A DNA stretch of 32,146 nt from Deltaproteobacteria bacterium (GTDB lineage Bacteria; Myxococcota; Polyangia; Haliangiales; Haliangiaceae): assembly GCA_018262455.1 (NCBI GenBank), contig JAGSPR010000073.1, positions 1 to 32,146 on the forward strand. Direction: 5' to 3'. Under the pieces are notes generated by a model, which saw nothing but the letters and a program-made list of their open reading frames with translations, was not told the DNA's origin and did no database searches. The position numbers and the translations under genes were made by a program. Positions 19,940 to 27,792 of this stretch are shown here, piece by piece. Position 1 is the stretch's first letter. Every line of letters starts with the position of its first letter.

Positions 19940-19955
19940 CGTACCGACGGGTACG
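19940..19955. terminator. Small hairpin downstream of the metzincin-like gene
   Basis: CGTACC at 19940-19945 pairs with GGTACG at 19950-19955 across a 4-nt loop, 12 nt past the stop of the minus-strand gene at 19968. It has no U-tract and is weak evidence by itself. Confidence 0.35.
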
Positions 19956-19967
19956 CGCCCTCGTGGG

Positions 19968-21434
19968 TTAGCGCCGGCGGCGAACCGCGAGCCCGAGCAC
20001 CAGCGCCCCGAACGCGAGCGGTGCCCAGGGCGTGCCGCGCCCGCTGCTGCAGCATCCGCTGCTGTCGGGCAGCCAGCACCGCCCACCGTTCCCCATGTTG
20101 AGGCACTCGAGGCCCTCCGGGCACGTGCTCGTGCCGGATCCACGACAGTCTTCCGTGCAGAAGCTCTCGCCATCGATCGTGTCGCACCGTGCGTTCGCGC
20201 AGAACTGATCGTACTCGCAGGCATCGCCGGTGACGCCCGTGGGTGGATCCCAGAAGCACTTGCCGACCTCGCAGTGCTGCCCGGCCGCGCACGTGTCCGC
20301 GGTCTCGCACGGCGCGCCCTTGGTGACGGTGACCGTGGTCGCGGTCGTGGCGACGTCGAGATCGTCCTTCGCGACCACCACGATGTCGATCACGCCATCG
20401 GGCACCTCGGCCGGCAGGGTCAGCGGGTAGTCCGTCGTCGGCTGCCCGGTGGGTCCGAACGCCGCGCCGGGGACGGACAGCCAGCGGTAGCCGTTCAGCC
20501 ACAACTCGACCGTCTCGACGCCCCGGGGAGCACCGGCGAGCGCATGGATCACGCTGCCGTTCGCGATCGCAGCGCCAGCGACCGGCGAGAGCACGCTGAC
20601 CGTCGGGGCCGTGTTGGAGGTAGCCTCGCCGATCACCGTCGACAGCCACTCGTGCGAGTTCTGCTGGTTGCTGCACCGGCACGGGCGGGCCTCGTACTCG
20701 CCGCACTTCGCCACCTCGTCGCGAAAGAACTTCTGTCCGCCACAATCACTGCGGTAGGTCATCGGATCGTTGCACGCCGAGACCCCATCGAACCGCTCGA
20801 ACGCGTGATCGAGCCCGTAGGTGTGACCGACCTCCTGCGCCGCGGTCCAGCAGATCTCGTGGGCGCGCTCGAACGGGTCGGTGAACATGTTGGCGAACGA
20901 GAACGAGATCGCGTGATCGACGGGATTGCAGTTGGCCATGATCGGCGCGAACCCGCTGAAGTCACTGCTGACGCCGATCTCCTGCGCCGTCCCGGCGACG
21001 ATCGCCTCGTTGTAGTCGACGGTCGGGGCGGGCTGGACGTCGGTGACGGTCACGGCATACGGCGAGTAGACGTCCTTCATGCACTGCAGCACCTCGGCCC
21101 ACTCGGCGTCTCCCCACGCGAACTCGGTGACCGCGTGCGTGCCGCCGGTCGGGATCGTCGACGTGTGGGTCCGCGCGTCGTCGATCGTGCCGAACTTGAT
21201 CGTGCAGCCGCCGACACAGCGGTTGACGAAGATCGTGTTCGGGACGACGTCGATCGGCGCCGACGCCGCAGGGATGACGACCAGGCCGGTCTTGCGCGGG
21301 GTCGCCGTGGCGGTCGAGGGGCCCACCGCGACCAGCCACCCGATGACCAGCGACGTGAGCCCCCCCATGGCCTGCGAGGGTCGTCTGAGGTGACTCCTCG
21401 GTTCCGTGCCGACTGCGGTTCGTCGCGGAGTCAT
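19968..21434 (-). CDS. Secreted metzincin-like protein with MYXO-CTERM-like tail
   Basis: The product is about 488 aa from ATG 21434; a start at 21368 would give a shorter signal without basic residues. A hydrophobic signal (LTSLVIGWLVAVGPSTATA) is followed by a domain with TIFVNRCVGGCTI and a metzincin-like QEVGHTYGLDH. This matches HExxHxxGxxH except that the first zinc ligand is Gln. A Cys-rich stretch (CNDPMTY, CGGQKFF, CGEYEARPCRC) follows, then an Ig-like/Big domain (about 275-365: TAPTVSVLSPVAGAAI, ETVELWLNGY, DGVIDIVVVAKDD). A long Cys-rich repeat region comes next (CETADTCAAGQHCEVGKC, CEYDQFCANARC, CTEDCRGSGTSTCPEG). It ends with CCSSG, a hydrophobic helix and RRRR, the MYXO-CTERM pattern for outer-membrane sorting. 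It may be a pseudoenzyme or a variant protease. It is convergent with lpdA. Confidence 0.8.
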   Translation of the reverse strand: MTPRRTAVGTEPRSHLRRPSQAMGGLTSLVIGWLVAVGPSTATATPRKTGLVVIPAASAPIDVVPNTIFVNRCVGGCTIKFGTIDDARTHTSTIPTGGTHAVTEFAWGDAEWAEVLQCMKDVYSPYAVTVTDVQPAPTVDYNEAIVAGTAQEIGVSSDFSGFAPIMANCNPVDHAISFSFANMFTDPFERAHEICWTAAQEVGHTYGLDHAFERFDGVSACNDPMTYRSDCGGQKFFRDEVAKCGEYEARPCRCSNQQNSHEWLSTVIGEATSNTAPTVSVLSPVAGAAIANGSVIHALAGAPRGVETVELWLNGYRWLSVPGAAFGPTGQPTTDYPLTLPAEVPDGVIDIVVVAKDDLDVATTATTVTVTKGAPCETADTCAAGQHCEVGKCFWDPPTGVTGDACEYDQFCANARCDTIDGESFCTEDCRGSGTSTCPEGLECLNMGNGGRCWLPDSSGCCSSGRGTPWAPLAFGALVLGLAVRRRR

Positions 21435-21482
21435 GGTCAGAGGACACCTCTCGGTTGCCGCTGGTTGCGTCTTCGGAGCCCG

Positions 21483-21530
21483 CCTGTCACCACCTGTCAC
21501 CTCGACCATGGACCATGGAACCAAGGAACC
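21483..21530. repeat. Cluster of short direct repeats in the divergent lipA/metzincin region
   Basis: CCTGTCACC occurs twice (21483-21491 and 21493-21501) with a 10-bp period. GACCATG occurs twice in tandem (21504-21510, 21511-21517). GGAACC occurs at 21517-21522 and 21525-21530 with an 8-bp period. One-helical-turn spacing of the first pair would suit a DNA-binding protein. Confidence 0.55.
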
Positions 21531-21539
21531 GATCGCGGC

Positions 21540-21584
21540 ACAACCTGATTCGCCGGCGCACGGCTGCCGGTGCGAGCAGGTTGT
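21540..21584 (+). promoter_or_regulatory. Long inverted repeat upstream of lipA
   Basis: ACAACCTG (21540-21547) pairs perfectly with CAGGTTGT (21577-21584). Inside, CGCAC (21557-21561) pairs with GTGCG (21570-21574). This gives a two-part stem ending 35 nt before the lipA start. It could be a 5'-leader RNA structure or an operator; sequence does not say which. Confidence 0.5.
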
Positions 21585-21619
21585 TTCCATCTCCCCCCCG
21601 GTGAGGTATCTCTCCACAG

Positions 21620-22588
21620 ATGTCCGAGACCCGCGTGCACCTGCCGGTGGTCGGCCAGCCCGAGCCAGATCTCGCCGATCTCGCGGCTCCGGCCGCCGCA
21701 CCGAGGCGCCGTCACCCCGAGTGGATCCGGGCCACGCTACCGACGAAGCCCGCGTTCTTCGAGCTCCGCGCGATGGTCAAGGAGCTCGAGCTTCACACCG
21801 TGTGTGAGAGCGCGAGCTGCCCGAACATCGGCGAGTGCTGGACCCGCCGTGCGCTGACGATCATGATCCTCGGCGACATCTGCACGCGGTCGTGCAGGTT
21901 CTGCGATGTCACCACCGGCCGGCCGCTGCCCGTCGACCCCGATGAGCCGCGCCGCGTCGCCGAGATGCTCGGCAGGCTAACGCTCGAGCACACGGTGATC
22001 ACCTGCGTCGATCGCGATGATCTCGCCGACTTCGGCGCGGCTCACTGGGCGGAGACGATCCAGCGCGTCAAGCAGGCATGCCCCGCGATGACGCTCGAGG
22101 TCCTGGTCGGTGACTTCAAGGGCAACACGGACCACGCCGACATCGTGCTCGACGCCGATCCGGACGTGTTCGCGCACAACCTCGAGACCGTGCCGCGGCT
22201 GTCGCGCCAGGTCCGGGTCCAGGCGAGCTACCCGCGGAGCTACAAGATCCTCGAGCACGCTCGCAAGCGCGACGCGGTCACGAAGACCGGGTTGATGCTC
22301 GGCCTGGGTGAGACCCGCGAAGAAGTCGAGACGGTGCTGCGCGAGCTCGCGGGGCTCGGCGTCGACATCGTCACGCTCGGCCAGTACCTGTCCCCGAGCA
22401 AGCAACACCTCGCGATCGAGCGCTACGTGCATCCGACCGAGTTCGCCGAGCTCGAGCAGCTCGCGCGTGAAGCCGGCATCACGCACGTCGTCGCCGGACC
22501 GCTCGTCCGCTCGAGCTACCACGCCGATGGCCAGGCCCAGCTTGTCCGCGAGCTCCGCGCGGCCAAGGGTCTGGCGCAGATCACCTGA
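21620..22588 (+). CDS. lipA: Lipoyl synthase
   Basis: This radical SAM enzyme inserts two sulfur atoms into protein-bound octanoyl groups to make lipoyl cofactor for E2 proteins and GcvH. The 322-aa product has both iron-sulfur clusters: the auxiliary cluster Cys62, Cys67, Cys73 (VCESASCPNIGEC) and the radical SAM cluster Cys88, Cys92, Cys95 (CTRSCRFC). The C-terminal RSSYHA gives the Ser that ligates the auxiliary cluster. Other family segments are RFCDVTTG, VDRDDL, DVFAHNLETVPRL, TKTGLMLGLGE and LSPSKQHLAIERYVHP. At VDRDDLADFGAAHW the common DGGA is DFGA. GGTGAGG at 21600-21606 is a distant ribosome site (13 nt), acceptable but long. It lies just beyond the dehydrogenase operon that needs its product. 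No lipB is in the window. Confidence 0.96.
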   Translation: MSETRVHLPVVGQPEPDLADLAAPAAAPRRRHPEWIRATLPTKPAFFELRAMVKELELHTVCESASCPNIGECWTRRALTIMILGDICTRSCRFCDVTTGRPLPVDPDEPRRVAEMLGRLTLEHTVITCVDRDDLADFGAAHWAETIQRVKQACPAMTLEVLVGDFKGNTDHADIVLDADPDVFAHNLETVPRLSRQVRVQASYPRSYKILEHARKRDAVTKTGLMLGLGETREEVETVLRELAGLGVDIVTLGQYLSPSKQHLAIERYVHPTEFAELEQLAREAGITHVVAGPLVRSSYHADGQAQLVRELRAAKGLAQIT

Positions 22589-22608
22589 CCCGGCGCGACC
22601 GATCCGCA

Positions 22609-23376
22609 CTACAGCAGATCGACGACGAGCTTCGTCACCAGCGCGCCCGAGACGACGAGCACCATGATCCGGATCAGCTTCGCGCCGCCCCTGATCGCGA
22701 GGCGCGCACCGACGACGCCTCCGAGCAGCTGGCCGCACGCCATCGGGATGGCGACCTCCCACGCCACCGTGCCGGCGATCGCGAACGACGTCACCGACGC
22801 GAGGTTCGACGCGAAGTTCACGACCTTGGCGTCCGCGGTCGCGTGCGGGAGGGTCTTGCCGCAGAACGCCGAGAACCCGACGATCAAGAACGTCCCGGTC
22901 CCCGGGCCGAAGAAGCCGTCGTAGGCGCCGATCACGAACGCGAGCACGCCCGCGAACAGCAGGAAGCGGCGCGCACGGTCGCCGATCGACTCCTCGTCGG
23001 CGGGCCTCGGCTTGCGCACCACGAGCAACACCGCCGCGCCGATCAGCATCGCGATCACGACCGGGCGCAGCGCATCCTTGTCGATCAGCAACACGAGCTG
23101 GGCACCGATGGCCGAGCCGACGAGCCCCAGCGGGAACGTCCACCCCGCTTGCCTGCGATCGACCCGGTCGGCGCGCCAGAACGCGAACAGCGCCGCCCCC
23201 GAGCCCCACACGCTCTGGCCCTTGTTCGTCCCGAGGGCCACGTGCGCGGGCAGCCCGGCCATCAACAGCGCGGGCAGCGTGATGAGCCCACCTCCGCCGG
23301 CGATCGCATCGACGACCCCCGCGAGGAACGCGGTGACGGCGAGCAGCGCGATGACCCCGGGTGCCACGCGCCGCAC
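22609..23376 (-). CDS. TSUP-family permease (TauE/SafE sulfite exporter-like)
   Basis: The product is 255 aa from GTG 23376. It is an integral membrane protein of the TauE/SafE family, whose members move small sulfur or organic anions. About eight hydrophobic segments are visible. The two family repeats are clear: N-terminal FLAGVVDAIAGGGGLITLPALL followed by LPAHVALGTNKGQSVWGSGAAL, and C-terminal GAYDGFFGPGTGTFLIVGF followed by HATADAKVVNFASNLASV. The Gly-rich and NK/N motifs in each half are the family signature. An in-frame GTG at 23406 would add ten Arg-rich residues; I prefer 23376 because hydrophobic sequence starts soon after it. It converges on lipA and diverges from the D-amino-acid-oxidase-like gene. 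Substrate cannot be told. Confidence 0.9.
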   Translation of the reverse strand: MRRVAPGVIALLAVTAFLAGVVDAIAGGGGLITLPALLMAGLPAHVALGTNKGQSVWGSGAALFAFWRADRVDRRQAGWTFPLGLVGSAIGAQLVLLIDKDALRPVVIAMLIGAAVLLVVRKPRPADEESIGDRARRFLLFAGVLAFVIGAYDGFFGPGTGTFLIVGFSAFCGKTLPHATADAKVVNFASNLASVTSFAIAGTVAWEVAIPMACGQLLGGVVGARLAIRGGAKLIRIMVLVVSGALVTKLVVDLL

Positions 23377-23420
23377 GCTAGCACCGCCGCGGGATCGCGG
23401 GCGCACGCTATGCTGATCGA

Positions 23421-24344
23421 GTGCGAGTCACCGTGGTAGGCGCAGGCATCATCGGGCTGACAACCGCGTTGACCCTCGAGGAGCACGGCCATGACGTGCG
23501 CATCGTCGCCGCGGGGACCGGTGCCGTCACCACCTCGGCGATCGCCGGGGCGATCTGGTTCCCGTATCGCGCCGGCCCTCCGGCCCGGGTCGCCGCATGG
23601 GCCGCGCGCACCCGGACGTGGCTCGAGCAGCTCGCGCGCGAACGCATGGCGGGGATCGACGTGCTGACCGGCTACGAGATCACCGCGACCGCGCCCGCAC
23701 CGCCTTGGTGGGCCGCAAACATCGCGGTCGAGCGCGCCCCCGCCCCGGTCACCGGCGCGCCGCAGGCGTGGCGATTCAGCGCGCCTCGAGTCGAGCCATC
23801 GCTGTTCTTGCCGTGGCTCACCGCCCGGATCCGAGCGCCGATCGAGCGCCGCGTCGTCCTCGATCTCGCGGCGGAGCCCGGCGATGCCGTGATCGACTGC
23901 ACGGGTCTCGCGGCGCGCGAGCTCGCGCCCGACGACTTGCTCTACCCGTTGCTCGGCCAGGTCGTGATGACCGAGCCCGGTGAGGTCGATCGCACGATCA
24001 GCGTCACCGATGATCGCGATCCCGAGGCGATCTTCTACCTGATCCCTCGCCGCGACACGCTCGTGCTCGGCGGCTGCTCGCGGCCGTGGCCACCCGGCGC
24101 TCCACCCGAGATCGATCCCGAGCTCACCTGGCGCATCCTCGATCGAGCGCGCAGGCTCGGGCTGGCGATCGGCGCTGTCCGCGAGGTGCGGGTCGGGCTC
24201 CGGCCGTACCGCCTCGAGGTCCGGCTCGAGCGCGACGCCACCCACCACCACGTGATCCACAACTACGGTCATGGCGGCGCGGGCTTCACGCTCGCGCGCG
24301 GGTGCGCCGAGGAGGTCTGCGCGCTCGTCGCAACCGCTACTTGA
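23421..24344 (+). CDS. D-amino-acid oxidase-like FAD-dependent oxidoreductase
   Basis: The product is 307 aa, starting at GTG 23421. The N-terminus is the FAD Rossmann motif VVGAGIIGLTTALTLEEHGHDV. The DAO-specific segments follow: SAIAGAIWFPYRAGP, a conserved FxVEPSLFLPWLTA-like region (APRVEPSLFLPWL), DCTGLAARELAPDD, LGQVVMTEPG, FYLIPRRDTLVLGG and the substrate-carboxylate arginine region VGLRPYRLEVRLE. It ends with NYGHGGAGFTLARGCAEEV, which holds the flavin. These match eukaryotic-type DAO/DASPO, which oxidatively deaminate D-amino acids to 2-oxoacids, ammonia and peroxide. At 307 aa it is slightly short but complete. There is no signal peptide. Its last 8 nt overlap the convergent kinase gene. 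The preferred D-amino acid is unknown. Confidence 0.9.
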   Translation: MRVTVVGAGIIGLTTALTLEEHGHDVRIVAAGTGAVTTSAIAGAIWFPYRAGPPARVAAWAARTRTWLEQLARERMAGIDVLTGYEITATAPAPPWWAANIAVERAPAPVTGAPQAWRFSAPRVEPSLFLPWLTARIRAPIERRVVLDLAAEPGDAVIDCTGLAARELAPDDLLYPLLGQVVMTEPGEVDRTISVTDDRDPEAIFYLIPRRDTLVLGGCSRPWPPGAPPEIDPELTWRILDRARRLGLAIGAVREVRVGLRPYRLEVRLERDATHHHVIHNYGHGGAGFTLARGCAEEVCALVATAT

Positions 24345-25776
24345 TCACGCCGGCGAAGTGCAGCACGGCGACGGCCGCGACCAGGGCGAGCACCGCGGCG
24401 ATCACCAACCAGACAAGCTTCGACGATGGCTTGCGATCGGCGACGCTCGCCCCGAATCGCTGTGGCTGGCGCACGGTGGCACTGGCCGAGCTGTCGGCGG
24501 AGGGCTTGACGAGCTCGGCCTTGTCGGTCTTCGCCTTGCTGGCGCCGACCCCTCGGGTGGTCGAATCGGGCTTCGCGGACCACGCATCGTCGCGCACCTG
24601 GACCGTCGTCGGATCGTCGTCACCTGCCCGGCCCGGCTTGCTGCTCTCGATCGCGAACGGCTTTGCGGACGGCTTCTTCTCGATCTTCGGGGGCACCGGG
24701 GGCATCGGGGGCCCCGAGATCGCGGTGACCTCGGCCGAATCGGCGCCGATCCCGGACGGACGGCTGGCGCTGACGTTGCGCGGATCATGCATCCGCAGCG
24801 GCGCCTTGTCGTGCGGCATCTCCTCCATCGCGAGCACGGAGGGATGGACGAGGCCCTGCGTCAGGCAGCGCTCCCACGCCTCACGGAGACCCTGCTCGGC
24901 CTCGGACGCGTCCTTGAACCGCGTCCGATCCGAAGGCTGGAGCGCCGTCATCGTCACGGCCGCGAGCGGCTCGGGGATCGACGCGTCGTGCCGCGTCGGC
25001 GGCGGGGCGTTGCCCTGCACCACGTAGCTGTTGGTGGTCTTCGTGTCGGGTCCCTCGTAGGGGATGCGCCCCGAGAGGAGCTCGTAGAACACCGCGCCCC
25101 AGGCGAACACGTCAGCCTGCGGCGTGTAGCGACCCTCTCGGATCGCCTCGGGTGGCGAGTAGCCGGGCGTCCCCATGAAGATGCCCACCTGGGTCAGATC
25201 CGAGTCGGGCATGCGCGCGATCCCGAAATCGGCGAGCTTCCACCGGTTATCGCCCGCGTGGAGCACGTTCGCCGGCTTGACGTCGCGATGGACGATCCGC
25301 TGGCGATGCGCGAACGACAGCGCCGACGCCAGGTCGAGCGCGATCTGGACACTCCGGGCGAGCGAGAACCGCACACGATCCAGGCGATCCGCCAGCGACT
25401 CGCCCGGCAGGTACTCGAGCACCATGAACGGCGCGCCCGATTCCTCGTCGACGCCGACGTCGAAGATCGTCACGATCGCGGGGTGCTGCATCTTCGCCGC
25501 GGCCTTGGCCTCGCGCTGAAAGCGCTCGAGGAATGCCGATCGAACGCGGCGACCTTGCCCCTGCGGCGAGCTGATCGTCTTCACCGCGACGACGCGGTCG
25601 AGCAGCGGATCGCGTGCCTTGTAGACCACGCCCATCGCGCCCTTGCCGATGGTCTTGATGACCTCATAGCGACCGATTCGCTGGCGGGGCTCCTCTGCCC
25701 CCGGCGCCATACCGGGAGGCGCCTCCCCGCGAAGACGTGTCGCACTACGAGGCCGTGCCAGCGGCTCATCGCTCAT
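24337..25776 (-). CDS. Ser/Thr protein kinase with C-terminal membrane anchor (Pkn type)
   Basis: The product is 479 aa. The Hanks-type kinase domain spans about 36-300: glycine loop GKGAMGVVYKA (44-54), ATP Lys66 (VAVKT), helix-C Glu89 (FQREA), catalytic HRDVKPAN (His163 to Asn170, Asp165), metal-binding DFG (183-185), GTPGYSPPE (202-210) and the ADVFAWGAVFYELLSG region. All catalytic residues are present. The remainder (about 315-450) is a Ser/Pro/Lys-rich disordered region with many possible phosphosites. It ends in one transmembrane helix (about 453-475, LVWLVIAAVLALVAAVAVLHF) with a very short tail, so there is essentially no outside sensor domain. It follows the serine acetyltransferase gene by 50 nt and could be the last cistron of the long minus-strand run. 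Its target is unknown. Confidence 0.93.
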   Translation of the reverse strand: MSDEPLARPRSATRLRGEAPPGMAPGAEEPRQRIGRYEVIKTIGKGAMGVVYKARDPLLDRVVAVKTISSPQGQGRRVRSAFLERFQREAKAAAKMQHPAIVTIFDVGVDEESGAPFMVLEYLPGESLADRLDRVRFSLARSVQIALDLASALSFAHRQRIVHRDVKPANVLHAGDNRWKLADFGIARMPDSDLTQVGIFMGTPGYSPPEAIREGRYTPQADVFAWGAVFYELLSGRIPYEGPDTKTTNSYVVQGNAPPPTRHDASIPEPLAAVTMTALQPSDRTRFKDASEAEQGLREAWERCLTQGLVHPSVLAMEEMPHDKAPLRMHDPRNVSASRPSGIGADSAEVTAISGPPMPPVPPKIEKKPSAKPFAIESSKPGRAGDDDPTTVQVRDDAWSAKPDSTTRGVGASKAKTDKAELVKPSADSSASATVRQPQRFGASVADRKPSSKLVWLVIAAVLALVAAVAVLHFAGVIK

Positions 25777-25826
25777 CGGCTTGGAAAGCTTAACACGACC
25801 CGGCGCTTACCATGCGGTTGCCGGCC

Positions 25827-26783
25827 TCAGGGTCGTTGGGTACGGCTGGACCCCGGCACCCGTGACCCCGCGGGCACGCTGGTGGTCACGAACGCGTTAC
25901 CGCCGATCACCGATCCCTGGCCGATGATGGTCTCGCCGCCCAAGATCGTCGCATTGGCGTAGATCACCACCTCGTCCTCGATCTTCGGGTGGCGGCGCTT
26001 GCCGGGCTCGGGGCGGGTCTCGCCCTGGGGCACCGTGAGCGCCCCCAGGGTGACGCCCTGATAGATCCGCACCCGCTTGCCGATCTGCGTGGTCTCCCCG
26101 ATCACGACCCCGGTTCCGTGGTCGATGAAGAACGATGCGCTGATCTCGGCGCCGGGGTGAATATCGATCCCGGTCCGGCGGTGGGCGAGCTCGGTCATCA
26201 TCCGGGGGATGACGATGCTGCCCTCGCGCAGCAACGCGTGCGCGATCCGGTACACCGTGATCGCGTAGGTCCCGGGGTAGCAGAACAAGATCTCGTCGAC
26301 GCCCGTCGCCGCCGGATCGCTCTCGTAGGCGGCATGCAGATCGAGCCGAACCTGCGCGCGCAGCTCCGGCAGGTGGGACAGAAAGCGATCCGCGATCACG
26401 TCGGCCTTGCCGGCGCACTCGGAGCACTCGAGCTCGCTCTGCCCCAGCCGCTGCTGCCGCTTGTGGTGCATCGCGCGATAGATCTGAACGTACAGGTTCG
26501 TTCGCAGCGCGCTGACGCGTGCCCGAACGATTTCACGGAGCACCGGCGCCGGTCCCGTCATGTCCGGTCCCACGTAGCCCGGAAACAGCAGCGCGCGGCA
26601 TTCCTCGACGATGTGCTCGACCTCTGCCTCGCTCGGCAGCTCGTAGCTGCCGATATGCTGCATCTCCTGCGCTTGGGGATCGAAGTACATCCCCAGCAAC
26701 TCGTCTGCCACCGTGTCGATCGACGACCGGGCCTCGCCCTTGACGTGCAGCATCCTGCGTTCGGAGATCCGTTCCGAGCTCAT
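25827..26783 (-). CDS. cysE: Serine O-acetyltransferase
   Basis: CysE acetylates L-serine from acetyl-CoA, the first step of cysteine synthesis in the cytoplasm. The 318-aa product has an all-helical N-terminal part (about 1-170) and a C-terminal left-handed parallel beta-helix of hexapeptide repeats (about 195-305). The latter contains the conserved [72 protein letters not shown] and TTSVPAGS. The His of DHGTG and the Asp-His pair are the catalytic elements known from the family. The longer N-terminus resembles the EpsC/SAT type more than E. coli CysE. Helical sequence with CSECAGKAD has two Cys that could be redox or metal sites. It starts 10 nt after the nitrilase stop, so it is in the same probable operon. 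Confidence 0.93.
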   Translation of the reverse strand: MSSERISERRMLHVKGEARSSIDTVADELLGMYFDPQAQEMQHIGSYELPSEAEVEHIVEECRALLFPGYVGPDMTGPAPVLREIVRARVSALRTNLYVQIYRAMHHKRQQRLGQSELECSECAGKADVIADRFLSHLPELRAQVRLDLHAAYESDPAATGVDEILFCYPGTYAITVYRIAHALLREGSIVIPRMMTELAHRRTGIDIHPGAEISASFFIDHGTGVVIGETTQIGKRVRIYQGVTLGALTVPQGETRPEPGKRRHPKIEDEVVIYANATILGGETIIGQGSVIGGNAFVTTSVPAGSRVPGSSRTQRP

Positions 26784-26793
26784 GCTTCAAGAA

Positions 26794-27792
26794 CTAGCAT
26801 GTAACCGTGACCGCCACGTCACCGCCGCGATCGGCACGGGGCGCTCGTGCCAGCACGCGAACCCCTCCCGCATGGGTCTCGACGATCTCCGACACGCCAT
26901 CGAACCGGAGATCGAGCACGCGCCCGACGAGGTGCGCGGTCACCCCACAGCGCGCACACGGCGTCTTCGCGAGCATGCCCGGCAAGCCCTCTCGCTGCCA
27001 CTGCTCGCCACGCGTCGGGTAGCGGTGCGGCGCAGGGGCGATATCCGCCGGCGGCCATGGCTCGTCCCACGGCCATGGATTGGCGGCCGGATTGGCCACC
27101 ACGGTCACCCCGCCCCGCCCGGTGAGCGCGGCGCCCATCGGCGTGAACCGCTCGGTGGAGGTGTGCGGTGTATGGAAGCCGTCGTAGCAGATGAGCGTCG
27201 CGATGCGCCCCATGGGGGTCTCCACGATCGGCAGGCGCGGGGCATCCCCGCGCGTCAGCCCGAGCCCCTTCGGCGCGCCATCCTCCATCCCCGGCACCAG
27301 GTTGACCTTGTCCGTGGTCGCGACGCAGCGGCCGTCGGGAGCGAACAGCAGCGACGCGTTCGTCAGGTCTCCGTTGGCAGCGAGCCGGAGGTGAGACCCG
27401 GCGACGATGTAGGCATCGAGACGCCTGGCGAGCGGGCCAAACACCCCGCGCAAGAACCGCTCGCCATCGGGAGCCAGGGCCGCGAGCACCGCGTGACGCG
27501 GATGCAGCACGCGCGTGCTGATCACCCCGCGCAGCACGTCGAGCGGCCGGCGAATGGCCGAGGCAACGAGCGCCCCGCCGAGGGTCTTCGCCCGATGCGC
27601 AGCAGGTGGCCCGATCGCGAGCAAGGCCAGGTGGCCGGCGAGCTCGGGGAACACGATCAGCCGCGCGTCGGCGGGGCCGGCCGCCGCGACCGCGCGGGTC
27701 GCGGCCTGCTCGAGATGGCGCCGGTACACCTCGCCCGAGACGAGCACGTCGTTCGAGACCTCGAGCTGGACTGCGATCAGGGCTGCCTGCAT
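26794..27792 (-). CDS. Nitrilase-superfamily (carbon-nitrogen hydrolase) protein
   Basis: The product is 332 aa with the Glu-Lys-Cys triad of the superfamily: Glu50 in IVFPELAG, Lys162 in TTDKVNLVP and Cys202 in LICYDGFHTP. These enzymes hydrolyse amide or nitrile C-N bonds through a thioester on the Cys. The core beta-sandwich order is normal (MQAALIAVQLEV opening, AYIVAGSHL, NASLLFAPDG, GRIATLICYD). Loops are longer than usual, with a Trp/Pro-rich segment (NPWPWDEPWPPADIAP) near residue 240 and a C-terminal CARCGVTAH pair of cysteines. The substrate is not predictable. Its ATG overlaps the stop of the DHH-like gene (TGATG), which strongly implies coupled translation and a shared job with that protein. 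Serine acetyltransferase follows after 10 nt. Confidence 0.9.
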   Translation of the reverse strand: MQAALIAVQLEVSNDVLVSGEVYRRHLEQAATRAVAAAGPADARLIVFPELAGHLALLAIGPPAAHRAKTLGGALVASAIRRPLDVLRGVISTRVLHPRHAVLAALAPDGERFLRGVFGPLARRLDAYIVAGSHLRLAANGDLTNASLLFAPDGRCVATTDKVNLVPGMEDGAPKGLGLTRGDAPRLPIVETPMGRIATLICYDGFHTPHTSTERFTPMGAALTGRGGVTVVANPAANPWPWDEPWPPADIAPAPHRYPTRGEQWQREGLPGMLAKTPCARCGVTAHLVGRVLDLRFDGVSEIVETHAGGVRVLARAPRADRGGDVAVTVTC

